A DNA stretch of 64,000 nt from Macrotrachela quadricornifera (lineage: Eukaryota > Rotifera > Eurotatoria > Philodinida > Philodinidae). The position numbers and the translations under genes are program-made. The stretch is taken from positions 26,331 to 90,330 of the forward strand of contig JAJEKB010001186.1 in NCBI GenBank assembly GCA_022393335.1, read 5' to 3'. This document shows positions 46,816 through 60,091 of this stretch, one piece after another (positions within the stretch are counted from its first letter, which is position 1; each line of letters starts with the position of its first letter). Under the pieces are notes generated by a model. That model searched no databases. It saw only the letters and a program-made list of their open reading frames with translations, and was not told the DNA's origin.

Positions 46816-49800
46816 ATGGCATCTTCATCTGATTATATAATTGAAGTTCGAATAGATGTTTTAAAAACATTAAAAATAGCTGGAATAACAGCAGGTGTTT
46901 TAACAGCTATTGGTCTTGGTGCATATTATATACATCAACGTATGGAACGTAAAAAACGTGTTATACTTCGTGATGAAGTTAAAAATATTCTTCAACCATT
47001 TCAATTAACAGATGAACAATTACGTCGTGTTATGGCTAATTTAAATACTGAAATGACAAATGGTTTAAAATCAAATGAAGAATCGGATAAAAATGATTTA
47101 GCTATGTTTCCAACATATGTTCATTATGGACCAAGTGGACAAGAAACAGGAGAATATTTAGTTGTTGATTTAGGTGGTTCAAATTTTCGTGTTTCACATG
47201 TTATTATTGAAGGACGAAATCGTTTACGTTTAAATAATAAAATATTTCTTATTCCACATTCATTATTATTAGGTGAAGGTGAAAAATTATTTGATTATAT
47301 TGCTGAATGTTTACAAAGATTTATTGATGATAATAAATTAACTTTACAGAAATCGGCTGATCATAAATTTTATTTAGGTAAAAGAATTTTTCTTTCAATA
47401 GAAGATGTGACTCTTTTTTAAAATTCGAGAATACATTGATTGTAAAACGTACGAAAAATGAATACAGAAATATTGTGAAATTGATTCTAGATTCCAAAAA
47501 TTTTTTGAATGCGATGATTAGAATCATACTGACTTCAATACGTACGATTTAATCAGTTTATTTGACTTTTTCACGTGAGCGACAAGGTGAAATATTCTAT
47601 CTTATTTAATTTATCATGATACCTGTCAAAAAATTATTCACTAACGTTTTCTTTTTCTCTCTTTCTGGTTGGTAAAAATTACTTTTACTAAATCATAACC
47701 AAAATCACGCGATTTTTGCTAGTAATTCTGAATTTTCTTCATCAAAAACTAGATTTTATATATAAAGATTATCATATTGAAAATTAGAGTATAAAACTAA
47801 GGCAATTTTGGTATATTTTAATCATTTTCAATGATTCCGGTTTCATCTATTATAATGACTGAAAAAAATTAAACGTAACTAGAAATATGGAAACGTACAA
47901 TTTTTTACTCTGATTTCGAATACGATAATCTTTTTATGCAAAATTTAATATTTGTTAGAGCAATTTCGCCATTTTCGTCTAAACTAAGTAAAAGTGATTA
48001 TTATCGATTAGCAAAAGAAAATAAAATACCATGCATATTTCTTTTTGTAGACGTCATGATAAATTAAATGAGATAAGGTATTTAACACTATTAACTATGT
48101 AGAATAACTGAATGGATTTATAAAATCGTACGTACTACATTCGACGCCATTTGAGATTAGAGTCGATTTACTAACTTGTCTACGCTCTGTTTTTGATGCT
48201 GTGAATCAGTAAAAAGATCATCCTAAGACATGTATGTCTTAATTCATCTCTTTATATGAATTGTTAAAGATAACTCTCTAATTATATTTTTAGCTTTTAC
48301 ATTCAGTTTTCCATGTAATCAAACAAGTTTAAGTCAAGCAACATTAGTATCATGGACAAAAGGTTTTAGTTGTACTGGTGTTGTTGGTAATGATGTTGTA
48401 TTATTATTACAACAAGCAATTAATAGACGCAAGGTAAAAATAAAACTATATAAAATAATAATAATTATATTCAAAAGATATTTTAGAATCTAAAAATTCA
48501 AGTTGTGGCTTTAGTTAATGATACAGTCGGTACACTAATGGCATGTAGTTCAATATATCGTGATTGTAAAGCTGGTGTTATTCTTGGTACAGGTAAAGAA
48601 AAATAATTATTTGTAAAATTCTTTTATAAGATATATAATTTATTAGGAATCAATGCATGTTATTTTGAAAATCTTGAAAATGTACCAAAATGGACAGGTA
48701 GACAAGATCAAACAACAAAACAAATTGTTATTAATACAGAATGGGGTGCTCTTGGCAAAGTTAATAATTAAAATATTTTTTTTAAGGTTCTTATTTGATT
48801 TGTTTTTTCTTATAGCATGGTTGTCTTGATTTTATTCGAACAAGTATTGATCGAGAACTTGATGAATCAAGTTTAACACCTCATCAACAAGTATTTGAAA
48901 AAATGATTTCTGGTAAAAATTTTAAAACAAAAAATCAATATAATTTATTTACTTTTTTTTAGCTCTTTATCTTGGTGAAATTGTTCGTTTAATTATTGTT
49001 GATTTAGTTCAACGATCAATTCTTTTACCTGGTCGTATGCAAAAAACACCAAGTCTTCGATCTGATTATAATATTTTTCTTATTTTACGAGGTAAAATAA
49101 TACAAAAGAATATATTAAACAAATTTTATTATAAATTCATAGGAAGTTTTTATGCAAAACATGTGGCTGATATTGAATGTGATACAAGTAAATAAAAAGA
49201 GAAAAAGTTTTATTGAATTATTGAATTAATAATTCTATTTTAGCTGAAGATTTATCAGTAACTGCATCGATTCTTACTTCAATTGGTATTCATGATCCAT
49301 CCTATGATGATTGTTATATTATTCGTGAAGTTTGCAAAACAGTATCACTTCGTGCAGCAAAATTAGCTGCAGCAGGTAAGAGGCATGCTTATTTAACAGA
49401 TTTGTTTTGTTTTTATTTTGGACTAAATATAGTACACTTTAATCATTACATTTCGGAGCATAGGTTTTGCCATTCTTTGCAAAGAATGCAAAAAAATATG
49501 TTTACATTATCTGTCCATCAAATTACGATTCACTTATTATAAAAGAAACCATCTATTGATTAAAATCATATAATATAATTGATCAATCATGCAAAAAAAA
49601 CATTTTATCTTATTCTAGCTATTGCTGTACTTATTAATCGGCTCAATACATCTTCTGTAACAGTAGGTGTTGATGGTACACTTTTTCGTCATCATGAAAA
49701 ATTCAAAAAAAATCTTATTCGTACTTTAAGTCGACTTGTACCACGAACTGTAAGTTTTTAATTAATGAAATTTGTTTTTGTTTTTTTAAAAATAAATCTG

Positions 49801-49908
49801 TCTTTATTTAAGCATCGTTTGGTTCTTTCTGAAGATGGTTCATCAAAAGGATCAGCTTTGGTAGCAGCTGTTGATAGACGTATAAAAGAAACAGCTACAT
49901 CATCATAA
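46816..49908 (+). CDS. HK: Hexokinase with N-terminal membrane anchor
   Basis: About ten exons from ATG 46816 to TAA 49906-49908. Motifs in order: [16 protein letters not shown] (phosphate-binding loop 1), [20 protein letters not shown] with [28 protein letters not shown] (catalytic Asp), [32 protein letters not shown], and the C-terminal [20 protein letters not shown] with [13 protein letters not shown]. The length (about 490 aa) is that of a single-domain hexokinase, not the 100-kDa duplicated form. Residues about 17-37 ([20 protein letters not shown]) form a hydrophobic helix followed by basic residues, unlike soluble hexokinases. Known: catalyses ATP-dependent glucose phosphorylation. Inferred: anchored to an outer membrane, perhaps mitochondrial. 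The intron at 47378-48293 is unusually long (916 bp). An acceptor-like TTTTAG directly abuts the ATG. Confidence 0.93.
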
Positions 49909-50192
49909 TAATCTAATCAAAATAATATACTATCTATTTTATCTTTCAGGTGCATGAAATTCTCTTTAGATCTTTATCGTAGCATTATTCCTAGTCATCT
50001 CAACACACAAATTCTTTTTTTTTCTTCTTGTCATTGACCTTAGCTTTCTCCTATCACAAATCTGTTAATCTTATTTATGTTTTAACTTTTTTTTTTTTGT
50101 CGCTAGATGATTAGTAATTTTATTTCTGTTGTCATCTTAATTAAATAAAGAATCAAATCGTATTAATGTATTATTTTTAGATTTATGTTTCA

Positions 50193-50645
50193 ATGGACGG
50201 TATTTATTTGCCCGACGGGCGACAACTCGCTTTAATTGATCGTGATTGGATTCTTGACGAATTGCCACATTTAGGTAATCCAGACGATAATTCAGACGCA
50301 AATTATTTACTTGCATCAGCAGCAGCAGCTACTAGTAGTACAGGTGTTGCAACTGGTAATTCAGTTGGTCGAGGTACAACTGGTATTGGAACAAGTAGTG
50401 GTTCAACACACGGAATACCTAATTATACTAGTGGAGGTAATAGTGGTACTGATAATACAGGTGTAAATCATCACGGATCAGGAGTTAATCATAATCATAG
50501 TTTATTATATAATCCAGACGATTTTGAAGGTGATTTAACATTATTGTCAGAAATTGTTGACGAAACTCAAAATAAGTGGTCTGATTTTGGACTTAATCAA
50601 TTGCTTACACCATACGCACGTTCAATTCGACCAACATTTAAATAA
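50193..50645 (+). CDS. Unknown Gly/Ser/Thr-rich protein
   Basis: A single exon of 150 aa. The N-terminus MDGIYLPDGRQLALIDRDWI and the C-terminus (DDFEGDLTLLSEIVDETQNK, then a WSDFGLNQLLTPYAR segment) are acidic and well structured. The centre is a low-complexity Gly/Ser/Thr/Asn/His-rich linker. Two short acidic-hydrophobic ends joined by a flexible linker could be protein-docking motifs (inference). No known family. It lies 284 bp after hexokinase and 53 bp before B4GAT1, and a TTTTTAG acceptor-like site precedes the ATG by about 13 bp. Confidence 0.6.
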   Translation: MDGIYLPDGRQLALIDRDWILDELPHLGNPDDNSDANYLLASAAAATSSTGVATGNSVGRGTTGIGTSSGSTHGIPNYTSGGNSGTDNTGVNHHGSGVNHNHSLLYNPDDFEGDLTLLSEIVDETQNKWSDFGLNQLLTPYARSIRPTFK

Positions 50646-50698
50646 AGAAAAAAAATTTAAACCAAATTTTTAGTTTTTATCATTCTATACTATTCATT

Positions 50699-53111
50699 AT
50701 GCCTGTTATTCATCGTTATTATCTTCGTATAAAACGTTATGTTTTTCGATATAGTCATTCCTGTCGTCGACGAACGACCTTTTCTCATATTATAAAAATT
50801 CTATCTATTATTATTATTGCCTTTCTTTTTATGACACTTATTAATGGTGTTCTATTTTCAAGTATTTTCTTTTTACAAGAAAATAATAATGAACCGGATT
50901 ATGATCTTGATACACGTCCATATTATAAAACAATTGAAATGAAAAAACGTTTTGATGATTCAGGAAATTATTTAATTATACAAAATTTTATGCAATATAA
51001 TACTAATTTAACAAAAAATGCTGATTTACTTTCACTTAATTTACATACTGATATTGAAAAATTTCATTTAATATTACAACATACTAAAGTTTGGGATGGA
51101 CCAATTTCATTAAGTTTATATGTTAAAGGTTCTAAAGGTAGTAATGATATTGATTATGCATCAATATTTCTTCGGTGTAATCGAAGATCATTTAAAGCAC
51201 TTAATGTTCATCTTGTTATCTCAGCAAAAGCTTATAAAAGTAAGAAACAAATTATAGAATAATGATAATATAATGAGTAGTAAATATCTGTAAAGTTTTT
51301 TTTTTCCTTGATATTGTCTGTAAAATGACTGGAGTTATACTTACAACGACGTGAAATTTTACGCTCTATTGATTGATGATGTCCTTATAGCAAATGTCGC
51401 TCATATTGATTAAGAATGCATCACGATGATTGGCAAATAGAATACCTTTGAATATATAGATGAATAGTCATAATTGTATCTATTGAAAATAATAAAGGAG
51501 AAATTAATTCTATATATATATATATATGCTAAATTCCTAAGCTTAAATATTTATGTCGAAGATTGCAACAAATACAGGAGAAGGTTTTGGTTTCGATCTC
51601 ATTTATATTCAAGTCGGACAATTAATGTCATATACAATTGAGACGTATAATCGATTCAGTAAAATTACATTGACCTTCGTTAGTTTTCTTTTGATGAAAC
51701 GTCTTGGAAGCAAGATGCGATGTTTTAATCAAATAATAATTTTGTTTATCATTACTATTCTTGTACTTCTTGCGAAGCACAATTCTAAACTGTTTTATGA
51801 ACAACCATTAGTGTCATAAAGAATGAGAATTGAGAATAAAACAAGTTTTTTGCTTTATAATATTCCTTTTGTTTTGACGTCGATAATATATTTCTTCATC
51901 CGATGCACTGATATTTTGTTAGAGTTTATACTTTTATTTTTATAAACAGCAGTAATTTTTGTATACTATTAGTTGTTTAACAATACTGAATTGCCAATTA
52001 AGGCTTTCTCCCAAAAACAAAACGTCACTTTTCGTCAAAAGACCACGTTTTTATTATATTGGAAAGAGAAGTTTAGTTTGCCAACTTCCGCACTATAGAT
52101 ACAATATACCGTAAAAATTTCATACTATTTAAACGTATGTGAACTGAGATCGATTTTTGAGGGAGTAAAAGCCTCATAATTTCTTATTGACATAAGAATA
52201 AAATAAATTAAAGTTAAAATTATTGATTTCTCAATACTTTAACGTTTAATATTTGATTTATATTTCAAATAACATTTAGGTTCCATATCCAATCAACATC
52301 ATTCACATAGTGTTAAATATGCAGTTAGTTGTCAACATTTAACTTATATAAATCATACTGATGAAACAGATTCTACTCCATATCCATCAAATCTTCTTCG
52401 AAATATAGCTCGTAATGGTATGACACATACTTCTGTACAATATATTCTTACACTTGATATTGATATATTTCCATCATCTGATCTATTCCATCATCTTGTA
52501 TCATTTTATACAAAAAAATCTAATGAAAATGAATTATTTAATCGTACACTTTATGTTATTCCAACATTTGAAATACATACTGATACAATAAAACGTTCAA
52601 TACCATTACCACAAAATAAACGTGAATTAATATTATTATGGAATGATAAACAAATTCAACCATATCAAAATGATGTTTGTTTATCATGTCAATTTTTAAC
52701 AAATTATCAAGCATGGAAACAAGAAACAAGTAATGATGATATTTTACCAATATTTCGACCACATTATGCTCAACCATGGAAACCTTTTTATATTGGTCCT
52801 AAAAATGTTCCTATGTTTGATCCACGTTTTAAATCACATGCACATGCAAGAATAAGTCAAGTATGATTTATAAAAAAAGAATTTTTTTTTTATTAAAAGT
52901 TTTTTGTTTTTGTTTTTAGTGTTGCGAAAGTTTTATGACTGGTTATGACTATGCTGTATTAAATAATGTTTATCTTTATCGATTAGGTTTTCTTGATAAA
53001 TCTCAATTACCAAATACAAAATTACTTGAAGATGATACATCATTATTACTTTTTCAACAATTTCAAGAAGATATATCTAAAAATTATATAAATACAAGCA
53101 GAAAATGTTGA
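50699..53111 (+). CDS. B4GAT1: B4GAT1-like beta-1,4-glucuronyltransferase (GT49)
   Basis: Three exons, 50699-51239, 52280-52860 and 52920-53111, join in phase (437 aa). A basic cytosolic N-terminus is followed by one hydrophobic helix (ILSIIIIAFLFMTLINGVLF), giving a type II Golgi membrane protein. The GT49 fold shows VQYILTLDIDIFPSSDLFHH with the DxD metal-binding motif, YVIPTFEIHTD, YAQPWKPFYIGPKNVPMFDP, and ESFMTGYDYAVLNNVYLYRL with GFLDKSQ near the end. Known: B4GAT1 primes the matriglycan chain on alpha-dystroglycan, which LARGE then extends. Inferred: the same O-mannosyl glycan pathway. The about 1-kb first intron holds a chance 88-codon frame and nothing recognisable. It is 53 bp from the preceding gene and 125 bp from the next. 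Confidence 0.88.
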
Positions 53112-53236
53112 TCTTTTTTTTTCTTCTTCTAAATGAATATAGTTATTCTTTTCTTTTTTTTTCTTTTACATATAAACACATCTATTATAAATGGTAGAGA
53201 AATAAAAACTGGGTACATATGTTATAATTTGTAGAT

Positions 53237-56200
53237 ATGTATAGAAGTCAAACAGTATCATCTGCAACTACAGATGAAGAAAATGGTTATATCATTCATA
53301 GTCCACCTATATCGATGAAAAATCGTCTACGAAATTTTTTTGGTATACCAAAACCAATAGACAGTGAACATATTGATAATGAAAATTCTTCTTGGTGTAT
53401 GTTTTAATCATAGAAAACAAGTTTTTTTTTCTAGAATATTTTAATTATTTTAGCTTATAATACACTTCTATGTGCTACTATCTTCTTAGAAGATGCTGTT
53501 AATTATCAATCTATAGTACATAAAGTAACAAAAAATTATTTATCTGTTTATCGATGGTTTTCTAGTCCATTAATTAGAAAGTAATGAAATTAATTTAAAT
53601 ATTTTACATACTAATCTCTCACATATAGATTACATCATATTGCTCTAACAATTAATCTTTGTTTGGCTTTTTTTGAACGACCATCATCATTTAGTGTAAC
53701 ATCAGATGTTCGTGATAAACCTGATCGAGTTGTTTTTCCATATTTATTACTTATGGTTATTGAGGGTTTAACATTGATTTGGTTTCTTATTTATATTTTT
53801 ACTAAAGTAAGATATCGAATATCTAATTAAGTGTGTGGTGGGGGTTTTGATATATTTTAAGTATAATAGATTGCATGTCTTGGTATAAAGCATGCGCGAA
53901 AACGTTTTTGGCTTATTGCTTTTCTTAGTGTTACACTTTATTCTTTATGTGAATGGTTTGCTATGACTTTTATAATTAGTCATACATATGATGGTGTATG
54001 TAGAAAATTCTTAATTAATTGTAAAGAATATAGATATTTAGATTCGTCTTCGACGTATTTTTCGTCCTTTATTGATGATTGAATCATCTCAATTAATGAA
54101 AAAAGCATTAAAAGCTGTACAAAAAGATTCATTAACTATTATTGCGTAAATAAATTATACAAAAACAAAAAAAATATTACTACTTTTTCTTTTCATTATT
54201 TATAGTTGTGTTTCAATGGCACTTGCTCATATACTCTTCTTTGCTGTTATGGCTATGTTTCTTTTTCCTCGATCAGCAGTAATTTTTATATAAAATTTTT
54301 CTAAGAAATTTTCTTTCTTGTATCTAGGATTATGAAGATAGTCAAGGCAGTACTTATTTTCCTAGTTTACATGATTCAGTTTTTCAATTACTTGTATTAT
54401 ATTCAACAGCAAATAATCCAGATGTAATGATGCCAGGTAATATTTATTATTTTTATTTAATTAAATATATAATTCTATTATTAATAGCTTATTCCGATAA
54501 TCGATTGAATGTTTTATTCTTTATTGTTTTTGTTGTTATTGGTAACATGTACGAAATATTGATAATAATAATTAGAATTTGTTTTATTTGTTTATTTAAT
54601 TTAGGCATTTATTGGATACAAAATATAATAACTGCTGTAGTTTATCGTGCTTTTCGAGGATATTTTTTAAATTCAATTATTAATTCACAATTACGACGAC
54701 GAGTAGCTATAAGAGCGTCATTTGAAATTTTAAAAAAACGAATATTAAATGAAGAAACGAATGAGATGAGGTATTCATTTTTTTATAAAAATTGATTTAT
54801 TTTGATAGTTAGAATGTAATAATATGATTATTTTTCTTAGAAACTTAAATATATGTTGATTTTATTGTTTTGTTTATTTGAAGAGATACTGTACCAATAT
54901 CTATTGTTGAAACAATTGTCAATTCAGCATCAATGAATAAATGGCATTCTGATCGAATAAATCAAGTTAAAAAACATCTAGAAGAATTATTAAATATAAT
55001 TTAAGAATTTTTTTTTTCAGAGATTATCTGAGATTATATCTGAAAATGGAACAATTAATCTTGATCAATATTCTGAAATAATGAAATTATTAGATTTAAA
55101 TCCTAAATTAGAAGCTGTAAGATAAAAATATAAATATAAATAAAGTTAAAAAAAATGATTTCATTTTTAGGAAGTTGAAATTCAAACATTAGGTCAAAAT
55201 TTAATTGATCGATTTAAAGCTGTTGGTCGTTCGAAAATTTTCGATAGTATTGGTACTTTATTTGCTCTAATAAGTGTTCTACTTGCTACAGTTAGTATGA
55301 AATTATTTATAATTAAATTTTTATATAATTAGATTTTATTTTAAATAGATTGAAGTTAGTAATCGTCATTTACATTCAGAATATAAAGAATTATTTACTC
55401 GTACAGTACTTATTGCATTCATTAATTTAAGTTTTATGATTTATTTTGTACTTGAAATAATAATGAAAGCATGGTCATTTGGTCCAGATAAATTTTTTCG
55501 TTCATCATCTGCACATATATTAGAAGCAACGGTAGCTTTTGCATGTTTGGTAAGAGAAAAACAATTTGATTTTCGTTTGTTTTTTTTTTGTAAATATTAT
55601 TTTGATTATGAATAGATTTTGCAAATAATACATATGGCAATTACTGGATCACCTGTTGTTTCTGAACAGTAAAGAAAAAAACAATATAAAAAAATTTTTT
55701 TTCGTGATATTTAATTTTTATTACATAGTGATTTACATTTAACACCAAAACAAATTCCATTTTTTACATTATGGGAAGCAATAAAAACGTGTAATATGTT
55801 ATTTATTTATCGATTAGTTCGATTTTTACCAGCATCAAAAAATATTCAAATTATTGTTGGAACAGTTATTGATGAAATTCGAAATGGTGGTGCTTTTTTT
55901 GGAGTTTTATTTGTAAATTTAATTATTTTATAATAGATTTATTTTAAATAGAAATTCTTTTTTTTGTTTTTAGAGTTTTTACTATGCATATTCAATTCTT
56001 GGTATGGAATTATTTGGAGGTGCTGTAGATAATCTTTTAATAAAACAAAGTCAATTAAATACAACGTAAATATATAATTTATCTATAGAAAATATTTAAA
56101 AAATCTTCTCGTATATCTTTACTATTTAAATTAAATTAAAAATTTCATAGGCTTTAAAAATAGGTATCAGTTGACATTTTGCATTACAGAAAAGAATATA

Positions 56201-57631
56201 AACATTTCCTTTTTGTTTTCTGCATTAAAAAAAATTATTAATAAAGATATACTAAAAACGTTTTGAATATCCTGTGTTTTATATATAAATTTATTTTTCA
56301 GAATTTGTGGAACTTATGAACAACTTGAATATTGGCCAAATGGTTTTGATGATTTTTTTGTAAGTTGAGATATAAAATACATTTTCTACCTCAATCATTG
56401 TATCGCAGATATTACATTAGTTATATTATCGTGTAGTCTATGCACATTACGAGACATGATTATTTAAATATAGTATTCAAAAAATCGAATAATGTATTAT
56501 GGAATGGAAAGAATGAGAATAAGAGCTAATAGTATGTGATTGTGATTTTATTTTAGGATATCCGCAGTGTGTTGTATGTTATTAAAAGATAAATCTAGGA
56601 AATCGCACGGAAGAAACACTTCAATTATATTCCGGGAGTTTGAAGCCGATTTATAACTATTTTACTGAATTTTTGATCCATTCTGAAGTGTTCAGTAAAA
56701 AGTCAAATAACGGAATATTAGATCGAAATTCTGCCATTTGATTCTTTATTAAATACTTCAAAATGAGCAAAAAATTTAGTGAATTGGTTATAAATCAAGT
56801 ACACCGAATCCTGCGTACAAACATTTTTATATTTTTCCAGTCTCACTAAGGCCTGGTTATGAAATCAGTACGAGCCTAAACGACAAGATACAATTAGTAT
56901 GGTAGAACTCATTGAATTCGAGATTTTTATTTTTGACACTAAATGATGACTACTAGTAGATCTGGCTTTATTAATCTTTCTTAAACCATAACTCATATCT
57001 TTAATAAAATCTATTGGAAGTAACTTTTTAACATAAATACAATGATCTTTTCGAAACAATCTCTCATATTACAAAAAAAAATCTCTAGACAGTCAAATTA
57101 TGAATTTTAATTTTTTTAGTCTTCAATTGTTACACTTTATAATATAATGATTGTTAATCAATGGTTTGTTTTTGTTAATGCTTTTCGAACTGCAACAAAT
57201 ACAAGGTAAATCTTTTTATATTATATCTATTTACTTTTTTTATTTTAATATTGTATACTTTCAAATAGATGGAGTGAACTGTATTTTATATTTTGGTATT
57301 TATTTGTTACAACTATTGGATTAAATATATGCCTTGCATTAAGTGGTGATGTATGTATAAATATTTAATATTAATATTTGTATTCTTATTTATTCATTTT
57401 AGATTCATGATGCTAAAAAAAAAACGAGCTGATGAACATGAAGAATTAATTGTATCAAATATGTTTGATATTTATCAGTATGTTAGAAATAAAAATAAAA
57501 TAAAATAAAATTTTTATTTTCTAGATCCCAATTAAATGAACCATCAACTGAAATAATAACACAAAAATTAAATGATCATCCATATATAAATTTTCAACAA
57601 AAATTATCTGAAGGAATTAATGGTGCTTAAA
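53237..57631 (+). CDS. TPCN1: Two-pore cation channel (TPC)
   Basis: About twenty exons, start MYRSQTVSSATTDEENGY at 53237, stop 57629-57631 after LSEGINGA. Two six-helix repeats are visible. Repeat I has an S4 with IRLRRIFRPLLMI and a pore with FQLLVLYSTANNPDVMMP|AYSDN, almost identical to animal TPC filter I. A cytosolic linker with EF-hand-like helices follows (MNKWHSDRINQVKKHLEELL, then GTINLDQYSEIMKLLDL). Repeat II has an S4 with FIYRLVRFLPASKN, then ILGMELFGGAV and a pore with LYNIMIVNQWFVFVNAFR. Known: TPCs are endolysosomal Na+/Ca2+ channels gated by PI(3,5)P2 or NAADP. Inferred: acidic-organelle channel; whether it is TPC1, 2 or 3 was not resolved. Odd: filter II has NQW where vertebrate channels usually have NNW. 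An intron of about 760 bp lies just before this pore. Confidence 0.92.
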
Positions 57632-57773
57632 AAAATTTACTGTTTTTTTTTATTTAATTTTTCTAATTTTTTTTTTTGAATTTTGAAATGATTTACAAAT
57701 TAAATATAAAAGCTATTTTATTTATTTGATTATATACAAAATATAACAAAGCATATGATCACAAATAGATATT

Positions 57774-60091
57774 TCAATTAGATATGATTTTTAAAATCCA
57801 TTCGGAATAATAAGACACTTTTGTATAAACACCAAGACCAGCACAACTAAAACCCCAAGAAATTAAACCAACTAGATGCCATCGACCATTACGTAATAAT
57901 ATCATAGGACCACCTGAATCACCCTATTAAAGAAAAAGAAAATATTTTATGTTTAAATTATATTAAATCATTGAAATTTACTTGACAAGCATCACATGTA
58001 GAATTTTCACATAAACCAGCACAATAACTTGTTTCCCAACTAATTGCTTTTAATCCACATTGATCATTTGATTGAATAGGTACTTCTACTTCACGTAAAT
58101 GTCGAAAAATTCCCTTATCTTTTCGAAAAACAAATCCTATATACAAAATTTTTCTAGAATAAATAATTTTACCTCGTGTTGAACCCCAACCAGTAACAAG
58201 TGTTCGTTCACCTTGCTTAACAATATCATTAATAGATGGTAAACAAATAGATCCAATAAATGGATTAAATATAAGTGGTTCAGATAGCCGAAGTAATGCA
58301 ATATCATGCATCCATCTAGTTGACTTTCCACTATATGACGGATACTATTCAGAAATAAAAAATAAGAAAATCTTACCAGATGCAGTGTAATGATTATAGT
58401 ACTCAACCTTGAGTTTTTTTAAGGATGTACTCGTGAAGTTCTGATCGTTTTCCAAGGTTGAGAAATTCTCAAAATACTGAAGGAATTCGGAACTCAAACA
58501 TCAATAGCAAAAATAGAATTCTAGGAACTCACAAGATTCCACTAAATAGTTCCTTGAAACATACAGTCGAATAGTACATATGTTTAACATATTTGTAGTT
58601 TATTTCACCTTTAGATAGAACTATTTTCAGATATTGTGTCATACACTTTATTTATGTTTATGCTCTCATAATCAATCATATAAGATGTCTGACAAATGCA
58701 TATGTACTTCTCCCTTGTTCACAAGAGTCTTTGAGTTCAATATTTATAGTATTCGGATTCTGCCAATCGGATGTTTTAATCAATAGAGAAATGCATAGTT
58801 CTATAGACTAAAATATATTTTAAAAAATGATGCAGTGATATCTATAATTTTCTTCGACTCGTATCTAATTCCGTCTATGAATATTACCATAAAGGAAGTC
58901 ATAGATGAACCAATCTTTCAGTGAAAACAAAGGTACATAATCAAGCTGAAATACATACAACTACAATTTTCTTGATAGTTCTAGCGGCTCTCGAAGGTTC
59001 TATTCGATATCGATCATGTATACCAAATTCTGCCACTATATGTCTTGGATGTGTTCTATATTAAATAAAATATTGATTAATAATAGTTTGTTTTTTTTTT
59101 TTATTAAATATAATTATTTGTATATATACCCATTGACACAATGTGCTGCAGTTACAATCCATTTTGTATTGAGAACACTTGCTAAAATATTTAAAGAAAA
59201 TATTTTATTTAGAGAAAAAATAATAATAAATTAACCTCCACAAAATTGACCACGACTACTAAGAAGAACTTGCCATGGATGACTATGTGGTATTGCTTGT
59301 CGACCACCAACAATTCGACTTGAAATTTCTGAATAATATCGACTACCATTTGTCCATGTTATACCACATTCTGAAAATAATGATGTTCGAATATTGACAG
59401 GTTTTTTTAATGGTAAACTAGTTGTTGTTGTTGTTAATAAAGTTGGAGATGTACTTGATATTTCTAACAACAAAAAAAACAAATTTCAAACGAAAGAAAA
59501 AAACCAATAAGAATGTACGTGGAATACGAAATAAATAATATTTCATTAGAAAATTTACATCAAGTTTTGGATCAATAATATTAAGTTCAATCATTAATAA
59601 TTGTCCAATACCACCAACATGTATATTATGACGATTTCCACATACTTCAATTTTTTCATGTTTTAATCCTACTGTCCATAAACTAATCGATCCACGACGA
59701 CAACCTGTATGTATATATTCTTTAGTTGAAATTGGAATATAAACATAAACAAATTCAATAAAAATTCTCTATATAATCAAAAAAATTTTAATTTAAAAAT
59801 ATTTTTTACAATTAGAAAATTTCTAACCTGATGAAAATCACTGGCAATTAACCATTGACAATGAACGGGCAAATTAGTATACATCATAACAGTTTTATTG
59901 AAAATAAGAATACCATTATGATCTGTTAAACTACGTAATAATGGACAATTGAGTAATATAACCCCTTGAATATAATTGATTATTATAATCATTATTAACA
60001 CTAAATTTTTGCCTATATATTCAAACAATAAAATACATGAAGACTTTGAAAAATTAATAAACTTACCACCGGGCAGTACAATAATCATCAT
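57774..60091 (-). CDS. CUB-trypsin serine protease, probably secreted
   Basis: Minus-strand gene of about nine exons. The N-terminal half reads [20 protein letters not shown], then [41 protein letters not shown] and [16 protein letters not shown], a CUB-like domain. A Thr-rich linker and a Cys (SECGITW) lead to the activation site [20 protein letters not shown]. The trypsin domain is complete: [11 protein letters not shown] (His), [16 protein letters not shown] (Asp), [10 protein letters not shown] and [11 protein letters not shown] (Ser), then [20 protein letters not shown]. It ends WILKIISN. The catalytic triad is intact. Domain order resembles ovochymase/enteropeptidase-type proteases. The first exon is uncertain: MMIIVLPGG is in phase but is a poor signal peptide, so an upstream exon may be missing. 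Intron 58349-58972 is about 620 bp. Tail-to-tail with the channel gene, 142 bp apart. Confidence 0.85.

Noticed and set aside
51553..51819. 88-codon + strand frame inside the first B4GAT1 intron
   Set aside because: Hydrophobic, AT-driven composition, no domain, and the flanking exons splice cleanly across it.
56360..57119. 760-bp intron in the two-pore channel as a possible transposon insertion
   Set aside because: I could not find terminal repeats or a target duplication at its ends; only a chance 64-codon minus-strand frame lies inside.
53237..57631. Alternative reading of the channel as a voltage-gated Ca2+ or Na+ channel
   Set aside because: Only two six-helix repeats are present, and the first filter TANNPDVMMP is specific to two-pore channels.
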